This document shows positions 17,841 to 25,599 of a stretch of 64,000 nucleotides of DNA, piece by piece. Under the pieces are notes generated by a model. That model ran no database searches. It was given only the letters and a program-made list of their open reading frames with translations, and had not been told where the DNA came from. The stretch spans positions 558,001 to 622,000 of the forward strand of contig NZ_VLKF01000001.1 in the NCBI RefSeq assembly GCF_007994135.1, read 5' to 3'. Origin of the DNA: Modestobacter roseus (GTDB lineage: Bacteria > Actinomycetota > Actinomycetes > Mycobacteriales > Geodermatophilaceae). Position numbers and translations under genes: made by a program. The number at the start of each line of letters is the position of its first letter. Within the stretch, counting starts at the first letter, position 1.

Positions 17841-18500
17841 TTACAGCACCGGGGCGGCCCGGTGGTCGGTGAGGCCCAGGGTGGGGCGGTGTCGGTGAGT
17901 GATGGGAGCCGACAGCATCCCGGCGATCGCGTCGGCGAGGAAGTCGCCCACCTCGTGCCAGGAGGTGATCGTGCCGTCCCGCTCGGACTGTTTCTCGACG
18001 TCCGCGCACGTCGTCGAGACGATGCGGGTCATCAGCCGAGCCCGCCCCGTGATGACGTGTCGGTCCAGGTGGTGGAGGCGGTCGACCGCGGAGTGCACGA
18101 TTGCTGCCGCCGACGGGGCCAGGCTGGCGGACTCCCGCAGGAGGTCTGCGGTGGCCGGGTCGTGCAGCGCCTGGGCGAGGAAGCGGGCGCGGCTGCTCGG
18201 CTGGGGCAGCGCGGCCAGTGCGTCGGTGAACGGGACCACCAGGCTGCGGACGTCCCCGAGCACCGAGTCGGACCGGGCGAACATCGCCCGTCGCGGCTCC
18301 TCCAGGGGTGCGAGGTGGCGGGTGATCAGCGCCTGGAGGAGACCTTCCCGGCCGCCGAAGTAGTACCGCACGGCGGAGTGGTTGGTGTTGCCCGCGCTCT
18401 CGGCGACCTTCCGGTCGGAGGCCTGGGCGATCCCGGACTCGGCGAACAGGCGCTCGGCCGCGTCCAGCAGGGCCGTGCGGGCAGCGTCGGACCGTGCCAC
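17841..18500 (-). CDS. TetR-family regulator of the duplicated membrane protein
   Basis: A 219-residue TetR regulator. The HTH is at about residues 3-50: RSDAARTALLDAAERLFAESGIAQASDRKVAESAGNTNHSAVRYYFGGREGLL. The rest is a ligand-binding domain rich in Leu/Ala. GTG 18500 is supported by GGAGG seven bases upstream; the frame continues further but that part resembles nothing. It is divergent from the 720-residue membrane protein gene. The perfect palindrome TAAGTCA-CA-TGACTTA at 18567-18582 between them is its likely operator. Such pairs commonly control export or stress-response membrane proteins. Confidence 0.9.
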   Translation of the reverse strand: MARSDAARTALLDAAERLFAESGIAQASDRKVAESAGNTNHSAVRYYFGGREGLLQALITRHLAPLEEPRRAMFARSDSVLGDVRSLVVPFTDALAALPQPSSRARFLAQALHDPATADLLRESASLAPSAAAIVHSAVDRLHHLDRHVITGRARLMTRIVSTTCADVEKQSERDGTITSWHEVGDFLADAIAGMLSAPITHRHRPTLGLTDHRAAPVL

Positions 18501-18566
18501 CTGGGTGCCTCCTCGGCTGACATCGTGCGTTGTGACCGGCGTCAAGCTAGCCGGCTGCTGACTTCC

Positions 18567-18582
18567 TAAGTCACATGACTTA
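18567..18582. promoter_or_regulatory. TetR operator palindrome
   Basis: TAAGTCA-CA-TGACTTA is a perfect 7-base inverted repeat with a 2-base spacer. It lies between the divergent TetR gene (start 18500) and the membrane protein gene (start 18686) and is AT-rich against its surroundings. Confidence 0.75.
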
Positions 18583-18685
18583 CATTCAGTTCGTCTCATC
18601 CCGGGTGCACGCGTCCCGGCCCCGCCGCCGCAGCCGGAGCCGGTCACCTCACCGATGCTCGCCCGCCCTCGTCAGGAGCAGTCGC

Positions 18686-20848
18686 ATGGAGCCCATCGCC
18701 GCCTCGTCAGCTGCCGGCCCCCCCGTGGCCGGCCCCCCGGAGGAGGACCGGAAGACCCGGATCGCGCGGTACGTCTTCCTGTTCCTCATCCCCTTCCTCA
18801 TGGTCACGATGATGTACGCGACGTACGTCGGGACCATGCACGCACCGCAGCCGCGGGACATGCCCGTGGCCGTGGTGGGCGTCGGCGCCCAGGCGGAAGC
18901 GGTCGTGGACTCGCTCGCCGCCGTCCCGGACGACGCCGTGGACCCGCGTCTGGTCCGGTCGGCGGACGAGGCGATCGCACTGCTGGAGAGCCGTGAGGTC
19001 GTCGGCGCGCTGGAGGTACCGCAGCCGGGGACCGACGCGGCGGTCCTCTACACCGCGAGCGCGGCCGGGCCCTCGCAGGCGACCACGGTTCAGCAGCTGC
19101 TCGCGCCGGTCGCCGTCCAGCAGGGCTGGAGCATCGAGCCCCGGGACGTCGCCCCGCTGAACCCGGGTGACTCGTCGGGCACGGCGGTGCTCTTCGCCGC
19201 CATGGGGATGATGCTGGCCGGGTACGTACCGCTCAGCGTGGTCCTGCTGGGCCTGCCGCACCTGCTGGCGGTCCGGCGGTTCGTCCCCGTGCTCCTGGGC
19301 TGGGCGGCCGGGACGAGCGCGCTCATCTGGCTCATCCTCGGGCCGATCGTGGGTGCCGTGGACGGGCACTTCCTCGGGTTCTTCGGCGTCGGTGTGCTGG
19401 CGGTCGGCGCGGTCGGGGCGGCCCAGCTGCTGTTCACCAAGCTGATGGGTCCCCTCGCCGTCCTCATCGGCATGCTGCTCTACGTCGTGCTGGGCATGCC
19501 GGCCTCGGGTCTGGCGCTGTCGGTCGACGTCATGCCGGGGTTCTTCTCCTTCCTGCACGGCGTGCTGCCGCTCCCGGCCGCGGGCGAGGCGCTGCGCTCG
19601 CTCGTGTACTTCGACGGCGACGGGCTCGGCCGGCACCTGCTCACGCTCACGGGGTGGGTCGTGGTGTCGCTGGGGCTGTCGCTGCTCAAGGAGCGCGCCA
19701 GCGGCTTGGCGGTCCCCGGCGCCCCGCCGGTCAGCGACCCGGACGCGCCGCTGCCGGCGCTGGCCGGCGGCCCGCTGCGGTCCCTGCGGTTCCGCTACGT
19801 GACCGCAGCGGCGTTCCCGCTGTCCATCCTGGTCATGGTGGTCGGCCTGATGAGCTTTGCCATGCACGAGCCGACGGTGCGCGACCTCCCGGTCGCCGTG
19901 GTCGCGCCGACGGAGGAGCAGGCGGAGCAGGTGGCCGACGGTCTCCAGTCGAGCCTGGGGTCGATGGTCGAACTCCAGGTGGCCGGATCGGTGGACGCCG
20001 CAACCGACGCCGTCGTCGACGGCGAGGTCGTCGCCGCCTACGTGCTCCCCGCCGGCCCGGGCGAGGACGCCACGCTCTACACCTCCGCGGGCGCGGGCGT
20101 GAGCCAGCAGAGCGTCGTGCGCGCGGTGTTCGGCCAGGTCGCCGCCGGGCAGCAGGTGCCGCTCACCGAGACCGACCTGACGCCGCTGACCGACTCCGAC
20201 ACCATGGGCAGCAACAGCATGTACGTCGGGATGGCCTGGATCATGGCCGGTTTCCTGATCATGGCCGTGTTCCGCGGTGGGGCTCCCGAGCTGACGCGGT
20301 CACGCCAGTTCCTGCCGCACCTGGCCGGCTGGTCGGTCGGGATGGCCGTCTGGCTCTGGTTCCTCTTCGACGTCATCATCGGCGCGGTCAACGGCAACGC
20401 CTGGCAGATGATCGGCTTCGGGGCGGCGACCATCTTCGCCATGGCCGCCGTCACTGGCGTCTTCACCCGCACGCTGGGGCTGGCCGCGATCGTGCCGGTC
20501 ATGGTCGTGCTGATGCTGGCCGGCGTCCCGGCCTCGGGTGGCGGGCTGTCGCTCTACATGGTCCCCGAGCTCTTCCGGGGCCTGTCGGGCGTGCTGCCCC
20601 TGCCCGCGGCGGTGGACGCGGCCCGCTCGCTCGTCTACTTCGACGGCGCCGGAGTCGGGCGCGACCTGTTGGTCATCGCGGTCTGGGGCGCCGCGGGCGT
20701 GCTGCTGAACCTGGTCGTCGACCGGTGGCTGCGGCGCCGGGAGGACTCGCCCGGCGTGCCGGGGCCGGAGAACCCGATGCCGACGCCAGGGACGGCGGGC
20801 GCGGATCGGGACGACGCCGAGCAGCTCCAACACGCCGGCGCGCGCTGA
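18686..20848 (+). CDS. Internally duplicated ABC-2/YhgE-like membrane protein
   Basis: A 720-residue membrane protein made of two similar halves. Each half has one N-terminal membrane segment, an extracytoplasmic alpha/beta domain beginning RDMPVAVVGVG or RDLPVAVVAPT, then a block of about five membrane segments ending GVLPLPAAxxAxRSLVYFDG. The layout resembles the YhgE/Pip and ABC-2 permease-like family, but usual members have a single copy. ATG 18686 follows AGGAG; an in-frame ATG at 18575 lies inside the operator and is unlikely. The C-terminus is a Pro/Gly-rich cytoplasmic tail. It is controlled by the divergent TetR gene (inference). Function is unknown; export or cell-envelope stress are plausible. 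Confidence 0.85.
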   Translation: MEPIAASSAAGPPVAGPPEEDRKTRIARYVFLFLIPFLMVTMMYATYVGTMHAPQPRDMPVAVVGVGAQAEAVVDSLAAVPDDAVDPRLVRSADEAIALLESREVVGALEVPQPGTDAAVLYTASAAGPSQATTVQQLLAPVAVQQGWSIEPRDVAPLNPGDSSGTAVLFAAMGMMLAGYVPLSVVLLGLPHLLAVRRFVPVLLGWAAGTSALIWLILGPIVGAVDGHFLGFFGVGVLAVGAVGAAQLLFTKLMGPLAVLIGMLLYVVLGMPASGLALSVDVMPGFFSFLHGVLPLPAAGEALRSLVYFDGDGLGRHLLTLTGWVVVSLGLSLLKERASGLAVPGAPPVSDPDAPLPALAGGPLRSLRFRYVTAAAFPLSILVMVVGLMSFAMHEPTVRDLPVAVVAPTEEQAEQVADGLQSSLGSMVELQVAGSVDAATDAVVDGEVVAAYVLPAGPGEDATLYTSAGAGVSQQSVVRAVFGQVAAGQQVPLTETDLTPLTDSDTMGSNSMYVGMAWIMAGFLIMAVFRGGAPELTRSRQFLPHLAGWSVGMAVWLWFLFDVIIGAVNGNAWQMIGFGAATIFAMAAVTGVFTRTLGLAAIVPVMVVLMLAGVPASGGGLSLYMVPELFRGLSGVLPLPAAVDAARSLVYFDGAGVGRDLLVIAVWGAAGVLLNLVVDRWLRRREDSPGVPGPENPMPTPGTAGADRDDAEQLQHAGAR

Positions 20849-20878
20849 GACATCGGTGCGGAAGGTCCGGGCCGGCGG

Positions 20879-21476
20879 GTGAGCCAGTTCAGGAGTGCCG
20901 CGGTCCGTGCCAGACGCGGGTCGCGACCTCCGGAGGGCCGGTGGGTCAGGGGGACCCCGAGCACGGCTCCCCCTGATGCTGCGCCGGCCGTCCCGCGCTC
21001 CGGCACCGAGGACCGAGGTGCCACGAGGCCGCTGGCCCGAGTGCTCAACCGGCTCAGCGGGGACGACCGGGTGGCACAGTTCACCCGGTTCGTCCTCGTG
21101 GGCGGAGTTGCCAACGTCCTCTACGCGGCATCGTTCCTCCTGCTCGCCGGCCTCGGCAGCCAGCCGGCCAACCTCGTCGGCGCGGTCGCGTCCTCCGCGC
21201 TGGCCAACGAGCTGCACCGCCGGCTGACCTTCCACGCCGGTGGGCGGGTCGGCTGGTGGCGCGCCCAGTACCAGGGGGGGCGGTCTGGCGCTCGGCGGGA
21301 TCGTGGCGACCTCCACTGCGCTGGAGCTGTTCGAGACGCACGCCCCGGGGAACGGCGCGCTGGCCCACCTGACCGTCGTGGCTGTCGTGACCGGGGTGAT
21401 CGGGCTGGTGCGGTTCACCGTCTTGCGGTGGTTGCTCGGAGCCGCGCCCGGTGAACGGACGACCGTCGCGGCATGA
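20879..21476 (+). pseudogene. GtrA-family membrane protein, frameshifted
   Basis: The first part (to about 21280) encodes a GtrA-like start: QFTRFVLVGGVANVLYAASFLLLAG, NLVGAVASSALANELHRRLTFHAG. The rest of the family fold (GGLALGGIVATSTALELF ... VTGVIGLVRFTVLRWLLG) continues in another frame to the TGA at 21474-21476. The break lies at a run of seven Gs, 21274-21280; six Gs would restore one continuous GtrA protein. An intact paralogue lies at 24854-25396 and aligns across the junction (ANELHRRLTF, GGGLALAG, GAIGLVRFAALRW). GtrA proteins are small four-helix membrane proteins linked to polyprenyl-linked sugar flipping. This may be a real pseudogene or a sequencing error in the homopolymer. 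Confidence 0.75.
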
Positions 21477-21837
21477 CCCACCCGCGCCCCCGACTGCCTG
21501 ATCACCACAGCCGGGCCGACCGGCGCCCGGGCAGCGACGTCCTGCACCGTCGCCCTCGCGCAGCCGCCCTCCCGGAACAGCTCCCCGGCGGGCAGCGCTG
21601 GTGACCACCCGTCTCCGATCGCCGGGCTGCCATCCGATCGTCGTAAGAGTGGTTCGCGCCCGCTGGCGTCACCTACCCGGGCGGCTCGGTCGGGGGCGAG
21701 CCGGGTCGGTGGTGCTTGCGAATCAGGGCGGGCGGAGGCAACTCATGGCATCCGCTCCCTGGCCCGGCCGCGCCCGCGCAGCATGGTCGGGGAGTCCGGG
21801 CCGAGCCGTTGGGTGTGGTCTCGTGGTCGGGTGAGGA
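21477..21837. other. Non-coding leader region before larE
   Basis: About 360 bases hold no supportable gene. The stretch is GC-rich with several possible hairpins, for example around 21660-21740. I looked for cobalamin, NiCo and SAM riboswitch cores and did not see one. It presumably carries the larE promoter. Confidence 0.4.
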
Positions 21838-22737
21838 GTGATCGTGACTGAGCTGTCGGACGTCGGCGACGACTCTCTCGGGCGCGGTCGTCCACCGTGC
21901 GGCACGAGGACGCTGGAACACCGGTTGGCCCTGCTGAACGCCGAGCTGGCCGCCGTGCCGGGGGTGCTGGTCGCCTTCTCCGGCGGCGTCGACTCCGGGG
22001 TGGTGCTGGCCGCTGCGGTGCGGGCGCTGGGAACCGACCGTGTGGTCGCGGCGACCGCGGTGTCGGCCAGCCTGCCCGCCGCCGAGCGGGCGGCAGCCCA
22101 CGAGTTCGCCGTGGGCCTCGGGGTCCGTCACGAGCAGCCGCGCACCGACGAGCTCGCCCGCCCCGGGTACGTGGCCAACGCCGGTGACCGCTGTTCCTTC
22201 TGCAAGAGCGAGCTGGTGGAGGTGCTCGCCCCGCTGGCCGCCGGGCTGGGCATTGCCGACGTCGTGACCGGCACCAACGCCGACGACCTCCGCGCCGGGT
22301 TCCGCCCGGGCATCCGGGCCGCCGCCGAGCGGGGCGCGTGGGCGCCGCTGGCCCGGGCCGGGATGACCAAGGACGACGTCCGCGCCGCCGCCCGACGCTG
22401 GGGGCTGTCGCTGGCGGACAAGCCCGCCGCCGCCTGCCTGGCCAGCCGGATCACCTACGGCGTCCCCGTCACCGCCGCTGGCCTGGCGCGGGTCGAGCGG
22501 GCCGAGGCCGGGCTGCGCGCCGCGCTCACCGCCGCCGGCCTACCGGTGCGCAATCTCCGGGTGCGCGACATGGGAGAGGACGTGGCGCGGGTCGAGGTGG
22601 ACGTCGCGCTGGTCTCGGACGTCAGCCCGGACCTGCTCGCCGCGGTTACCGGCTTCGCCCGGGTCGAGCTGGACCCCCGCGGCTTCCGCTCCGGGGCGAT
22701 GAACGAGCTGCTGCCAGACCCCGTCCGCTACCGCTGA
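21838..22737 (+). CDS. larE: LarE, NPN cofactor sulfur insertion protein
   Basis: About 299 residues, an ATP-pyrophosphatase-family protein. The PP-loop SGGVDS is at residues 48-53. LarE activates pyridinium-3,5-biscarboxylate mononucleotide and inserts sulfur during synthesis of the nickel-pincer cofactor used by LarA. Family motifs GTNADD and KPAAACLASRITYG are present; the Cys in ACLASR corresponds to the sacrificial Cys of L. plantarum LarE. A CSFC pair (RCSFCKSEL) adds two more Cys, as in LarE proteins reported to bind an iron-sulfur cluster. GTG 21838 and GTG 21844 are both possible; GAGG just upstream favours 21844. It is followed 78 bases later by xylA on the same strand. Its partners larB and larC lie further downstream on the other strand. 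Confidence 0.93.
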   Translation: MIVTELSDVGDDSLGRGRPPCGTRTLEHRLALLNAELAAVPGVLVAFSGGVDSGVVLAAAVRALGTDRVVAATAVSASLPAAERAAAHEFAVGLGVRHEQPRTDELARPGYVANAGDRCSFCKSELVEVLAPLAAGLGIADVVTGTNADDLRAGFRPGIRAAAERGAWAPLARAGMTKDDVRAAARRWGLSLADKPAAACLASRITYGVPVTAAGLARVERAEAGLRAALTAAGLPVRNLRVRDMGEDVARVEVDVALVSDVSPDLLAAVTGFARVELDPRGFRSGAMNELLPDPVRYR

Positions 22738-22815
22738 GCGGCCGCACGGCCGGCTTCGGCAAGTGACCGCCCGGTACACCTCCTGATCCACCTGCACTCG
22801 AGAGGAACTCCCCTG

Positions 22816-24006
22816 ATGACCGACCTGAAGCCCACCCGCGAGGACAAGTTCACCTTCGGTCTCTGGACCGTGGGCTGGCCGGCGGCCGACCCGTTCGGCA
22901 CCGCCACCCGTGAGCCGGTCGACGTGGTCGAGTCGGTGCACCGGCTCGCCGAGATGGGTGCCTACGGCGTCACCTTCCACGACGACGACGTGATCCCGTT
23001 CGGCAGCGACACCGCCGCCCGCGACGCGCACATCAAGCGCTTCCGCGCCGCCATCGACGAGACCGGCCTGGTCGTCCCGATGGTGACCACGAACCTGTTC
23101 ACCCACCCGGTGTTCAAGGAGGGCGGGCTCACCGCCAACGACCGCGAGGTGCGTCGCTACGCGATGCGCAAGGTCATGCGGAACATGGACCTGGCCGCCG
23201 AGCTGGGCGCCCAGACCTACGTGCTGTGGGGTGGGCGTGAGGGCGCCGAGGTCGACATGGCCAAGGACCTCATTGCCGCCCTCGACCGCTACGCCGAGGC
23301 GATCGACACCCTGGCCGCCTACTCCGAGGCCCGCGGCTACGGGCTGCGCTTCGCGCTGGAGCCCAAGCCCAACGAGCCCCGCGGTGACATCTTCCTGCCC
23401 ACCATCGGGCACGCGCTGGGCTTCATCGCCAAGCTCGAGCACTCGCACCTGGTGGGGCTCAACCCGGAGACCGGGCACGAGCAGATGGCGAACCTGAACT
23501 TCACCCACGGCATCGCCGAGGCGCTGTGGGCGGGCAAGCTGTTCCACATCGACCTCAACGGCCAGCACGGGCCGAAGTTCGACCAGGACCTGGTCTTCGG
23601 CCACGGTGACCTGCTGCAGGCCTTCTCCACCGTCGACCTGCTGGAGAACGGTGGCGTCGACGGGGCTCCGGCCTACGACGGCCCGCGGCACTTCGACTAC
23701 AAGCCGCTGCGCACCGAGGACATGGACGGCGTGTGGCGCTCGGCCGCGGCCAACATGCGCACCTACCTGCTGCTCAAGGAGCGGGCCGCGGCCTTCCGCG
23801 CCGACCCCGAGGTGCAGGAGGCGCTGGCCGCCGCCCGCGTGCCCGAGCTGCGCCAGTCCACCCTCGGCGCCGGTGAGAGCTTCGAGGACCTGCTGGCCGA
23901 CCGTTCGGCGTTCGAGGACTTCGACGCCGAGGCCGTGGCCAAGCGGGGTGCCGGCGTGGTCCGCGTCGACCAGCTGATGATCGAGCACCTGCTCGGCGCC
24001 CGCTGA
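22816..24006 (+). CDS. xylA: Xylose isomerase
   Basis: A 396-residue class I actinobacterial-type xylose isomerase (Streptomyces enzymes are about 388). It interconverts D-xylose and D-xylulose. GLWTVGW, the catalytic His in GVTFHDDDV and the metal-binding Glu in [10 protein letters not shown] (residue 182, with Lys two residues on) are conserved. [27 protein letters not shown] and HFDYKP supply the remaining metal ligands. ATG 22816 follows AGAGGA. It follows larE on the same strand and ends at a strong hairpin shared with the convergent larB. No xylulokinase or xylose transporter adjoins, so its place among lar genes is notable. Confidence 0.96.
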   Translation: MTDLKPTREDKFTFGLWTVGWPAADPFGTATREPVDVVESVHRLAEMGAYGVTFHDDDVIPFGSDTAARDAHIKRFRAAIDETGLVVPMVTTNLFTHPVFKEGGLTANDREVRRYAMRKVMRNMDLAAELGAQTYVLWGGREGAEVDMAKDLIAALDRYAEAIDTLAAYSEARGYGLRFALEPKPNEPRGDIFLPTIGHALGFIAKLEHSHLVGLNPETGHEQMANLNFTHGIAEALWAGKLFHIDLNGQHGPKFDQDLVFGHGDLLQAFSTVDLLENGGVDGAPAYDGPRHFDYKPLRTEDMDGVWRSAAANMRTYLLLKERAAAFRADPEVQEALAAARVPELRQSTLGAGESFEDLLADRSAFEDFDAEAVAKRGAGVVRVDQLMIEHLLGAR

Positions 24007-24026
24007 AGGGCTTCAGGGCCTGCGGA

Positions 24027-24061
24027 GTGGGCGCGAAGGTCGCCCTGACCTTCGCGCCCAC
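24027..24061. terminator. Bidirectional terminator between xylA and larB
   Basis: A perfect 15-base stem, GTGGGCGCGAAGGTC pairing with GACCTTCGCGCCCAC, has a 5-base loop. It lies 20 bases after the xylA stop and 30 bases after the larB stop on the other strand. No T-tract is evident, as is common in high-GC actinobacteria. Confidence 0.85.
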
Positions 24062-24091
24062 CACCCGGCAGGACAGTGCCCGGCACGGTCA

Positions 24092-24772
24092 CTACGGCTG
24101 GGCGTGGGCCGATCGGGCGATGCGAGCGGCCGCGATGCCGGCGCCGAAGCCGTTGTCGATGTTGACCACCAGCACACCCGGCGCGCAGGCGGTCAGCATG
24201 GTCAGCAGGGCCGCGAGCCCCTCGAACGCGGCGCCGTAGCCCACCGACGTCGGCACCGCGACCACCAGCCGGTCGGTCAGCCCGGCGACGACGCTGGGCA
24301 GCGCACCGTCCATCCCGGCGACCACCACCACGGCGTCGGCCGCGGCCATGTCGGGAGCCACAGCCAGCACCCGGTGCACCCCGGCCACCCCGACGTCGTC
24401 CACCCGACGGCAGCCCACCCCGCTGGCGGCCAGCGTCGCGACGACCTCGGCGGCGACCGGACCGTCCGAGGTGCCCGCGGTCAGCACCAGCACCTGCCCG
24501 ACCGGCGGTGGGGGAGTGCCCACCCAGGCGACCCGGGCGACCGGGTCGATGTGGGCGTCGGGCCAGCGGTCGCGTACCGCGGTGGCGGTCGCCTCATCAA
24601 CCCGGGTCGCCCACGCCAGGGGCACGCCGGCGTCCAGCAGGCCGGCCAGGCAGCCGACCGTCTCGTCGGGCGTCTTACCGCCGGCGAAGACGACCTCGGG
24701 GGTGCCGGTGCGGGCGGCGCGATCGGGGTCCAAGCGGGCGAAGCCCAGGTCGGCGGTGCGCGGGGCGCTCAT
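24092..24772 (-). CDS. larB: LarB, NPN cofactor carboxylase/hydrolase
   Basis: A 226-residue PurE-like protein. LarB carboxylates and hydrolyses nicotinic acid adenine dinucleotide to start NPN synthesis. Family motifs are clear: AGTSDGPVAAE, DDVGVAGVHRVL, VVAGMDGALPSVVAGL and the C-terminal CAPGVLVVNIDNGFGAG. ATG 24772 is preferred over ATG 24793 because GGGAGG lies nine bases upstream of it. It is convergent with xylA and lies immediately downstream of the intact gtrA paralogue on the same strand. Confidence 0.94.
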   Translation of the reverse strand: MSAPRTADLGFARLDPDRAARTGTPEVVFAGGKTPDETVGCLAGLLDAGVPLAWATRVDEATATAVRDRWPDAHIDPVARVAWVGTPPPPVGQVLVLTAGTSDGPVAAEVVATLAASGVGCRRVDDVGVAGVHRVLAVAPDMAAADAVVVVAGMDGALPSVVAGLTDRLVVAVPTSVGYGAAFEGLAALLTMLTACAPGVLVVNIDNGFGAGIAAARIARSAHAQP

Positions 24773-24853
24773 GTGCCCGATCCTCCCAGCCATCTCGACG
24801 GCGACCTCGCTGCCGTCATCTCCTCACCCTGGCATGGTGCTCGGCTCGGCTGA

Positions 24854-25396
24854 TCAGGCGCAGCGCGGCCTCCGGGCGCCGAACGCCCAGCGGAGGGCGG
24901 CAAAGCGGACCAGTCCGATGGCCCCGGTCACCAGGCCGATGGTGGCGAGACCGATGACCGGGCTGGCCTCAGGAGCGAGGGCGCCGACCCAGCCCAGCGC
25001 CACCGAGGTCGTCGCCATCCCGGCGAGCGCCAGGCCGCCTCCCTCCCACTGTGCGGCGTGCCAGCTCACCCGCTGACCGGCCCGGAAGGTCAGGCGACGA
25101 TGGAGCTCGTTGGCGACCACCGAGGAGGCGAGTGCTCCGACGAGGTTGGCCGCCTGGGCACCGGCGCCCGCCGAGAGGAGGAAGAGCAACGCGTACAGCA
25201 GGTTGGCGAGCCCACCCACGGCCACGAACCGCAAGAACTGGCCGGGGCCGTCGTCGCTGCTCACCCGGCACACCAGCCGCTCCGTCGCCCGGCGGATCGA
25301 CGTCCGGGTCCGACCAGCGATCGTCGGCTGGTCGATCGAGGTCGTCACGGTCGGCGCTGCCCTTCGTGGGACCGGCTCCTGCCGCCGGTCGGTCAC
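24854..25396 (-). CDS. GtrA-family membrane protein
   Basis: A 180-residue protein with about 50 polar N-terminal residues, then four hydrophobic helices in GtrA arrangement: QFLRFVAVGGLANLLYALLFLLSAG, NLVGALASSVVANELHRRLTF, LALAGMATTSVALGWVG and VTGAIGLVRFAALRW. GtrA-like proteins are thought to help move or process polyprenyl-phosphate sugars for wall or surface glycan synthesis. It is a paralogue of the frameshifted copy at 20879-21476, and the two copies bracket larE-xylA-larB in opposite orientation. GTG 25396 is assumed as start. Confidence 0.82.
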   Translation of the reverse strand: MTDRRQEPVPRRAAPTVTTSIDQPTIAGRTRTSIRRATERLVCRVSSDDGPGQFLRFVAVGGLANLLYALLFLLSAGAGAQAANLVGALASSVVANELHRRLTFRAGQRVSWHAAQWEGGGLALAGMATTSVALGWVGALAPEASPVIGLATIGLVTGAIGLVRFAALRWAFGARRPRCA

Positions 25397-25599
25397 TGTC
25401 GAGCGTGCGCGCTCGGACGCCGCCGGGCGTCGTCCGAGCAGACCACCTCCCGCTGCTGCGTTCGCAGTAGCCGTGCGGCCGGGGTGGCCGCAGCACTCGC
25501 GGCCGGACCGGCAGTAGCCGCGCTGAGCTCGCTGTCGAGGACCGGGCTGCGTGCACCCGCTCCCTCGGCCATCGCCGTCCGTTCGAGGTCAGGCCTTCG
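25397..25599. other. Intergenic region between gtrA paralogue and larC
   Basis: About 200 bases with no supportable gene. It should hold the promoter for the gtrA-larB unit; no clear -35/-10 pair is claimed. Confidence 0.35.

Noticed and set aside
21274-21280. Programmed ribosomal frameshift in gtrA
   Set aside because: The G run lacks a typical slippery heptamer with downstream structure, and the paralogue needs no shift. Error or pseudogene is simpler.
21477-21837. Possible riboswitch ahead of larE
   Set aside because: Hairpins are present, but no cobalamin, NiCo or SAM consensus core could be matched by eye.
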